Part shown: piece after piece, positions 63,963-64,000 of the stretch
Numbering within the stretch: the first letter of the stretch is position 1
Layout: each line of letters begins with the position of its first letter
NCBI GenBank assembly: GCA_023427985.1
Contig: JAEYZM010000008.1
Coordinates: forward strand, 186,001 to 250,000
Direction of reading: 5' to 3'
DNA from: Bacteroidota bacterium
GTDB lineage: Bacteria; Bacteroidota; Bacteroidia; Sphingobacteriales; Sphingobacteriaceae
DNA: 64,000 nt
Translations under genes and position numbers: made by a program
The notes under the pieces: generated by a model
The model's database searches: none
What the model was told of the DNA's origin: nothing
What the model saw: only the letters and a program-made list of their open reading frames with translations

Positions 63963-64000
63963 ATGGAACTCACACTTGGTTTTTCATCTTGCCCTAACGA
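63963..64000 (+). CDS. mqnD: 1,4-dihydroxy-6-naphthoate synthase MqnD, N-terminus only (cut by window end)
   Basis: The first 12 codons read MELTLGFSSCPN, and the next begins GA. This closely resembles the hallmark MqnD start (LGFSPCPND). MqnD acts late in the futalosine pathway to menaquinone. Only 38 bases are in the window, so the call depends on this short match and the plausible spacing after frr. Confidence 0.6.
   Translation, partial: MELTLGFSSCPN

Overview
The window is AT-rich chromosomal DNA from a Bacteroidota bacterium, probably in the Chitinophagia/Sphingobacteriia/Cytophagia range (inference). The evidence: five large secreted or outer-membrane genes of Bacteroidota type, four of them ending in type IX secretion (T9SS) type A sorting domains and one encoding a CarboxypepD-type TonB-dependent receptor; TAnnTTTG -7 promoter boxes; almost no Shine-Dalgarno sequences; a DUF4175 coiled-coil protein; and the gene order rplM-rpsI-rpsB-tsf-pyrH-frr. 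No tRNA, rRNA, insertion sequence, phage gene or CRISPR array was seen.

Layout. 0-1.1 kb: membrane acyltransferase. 1.2-5.6 kb: TonB-dependent receptor followed by a secreted alpha/beta-hydrolase with a T9SS tag. 5.7-10.3 kb: cofactor genes, with nadB-thiL on the minus strand and nadA plus a gamma-carbonic anhydrase on the plus strand, diverging from a 446-base spacer. 10.3-13.8 kb: an Ig-like lipoprotein and mnmG. 13.83-14.5 kb: two parS-type ParB sites and a 600-base, very AT-rich gene-free segment, which suggests the replication origin region is nearby. 14.5-42.3 kb: three giant modular genes (2769, about 2829 and 3337 codons) built from right-handed beta-helices, CARDB-like/Ig-like modules, a PKD domain and a T9SS tag, with an Lrp/AsnC regulator between the first two. 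42.3-46.8 kb: a minus-strand run of DUF4175 protein, ybeY and a short-chain dehydrogenase-like gene. 46.9-59.7 kb: mixed housekeeping and envelope genes: CstB-like persulfide dioxygenase-rhodanese, thioredoxin-like protein, ATP-grasp enzyme, rarA, PIG-V-like and ArnT/GT39-like membrane glycosyltransferases, RsmI-like methyltransferase, aminotransferase, GT-A glycosyltransferase and an OmpR-type two-component system. 59.8-64 kb: translation and nucleotide genes (rplM, rpsI, rpsB, tsf, pyrH, frr) and the first 12 codons of mqnD.

How the genes fit together. nadA and nadB make quinolinate for NAD. thiL finishes thiamine diphosphate. mqnD points to the futalosine route to menaquinone. The three giant proteins look like exported cell-surface or released fibrous proteins using the same T9SS as the hydrolase. 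They share modules almost interchangeably and seem to have grown by intragenic duplication.

The most notable items are the paired parS sites overlapping the mnmG leader and promoter next to an origin-like AT-rich segment; the three giant mosaic genes and the four-fold 1.7-kb internal repeat of the third; and several candidate RNA structures (nadA leader, rplM leader, rpsB-tsf hairpin). Everything here was read by eye, so family assignments rest on motif recognition.
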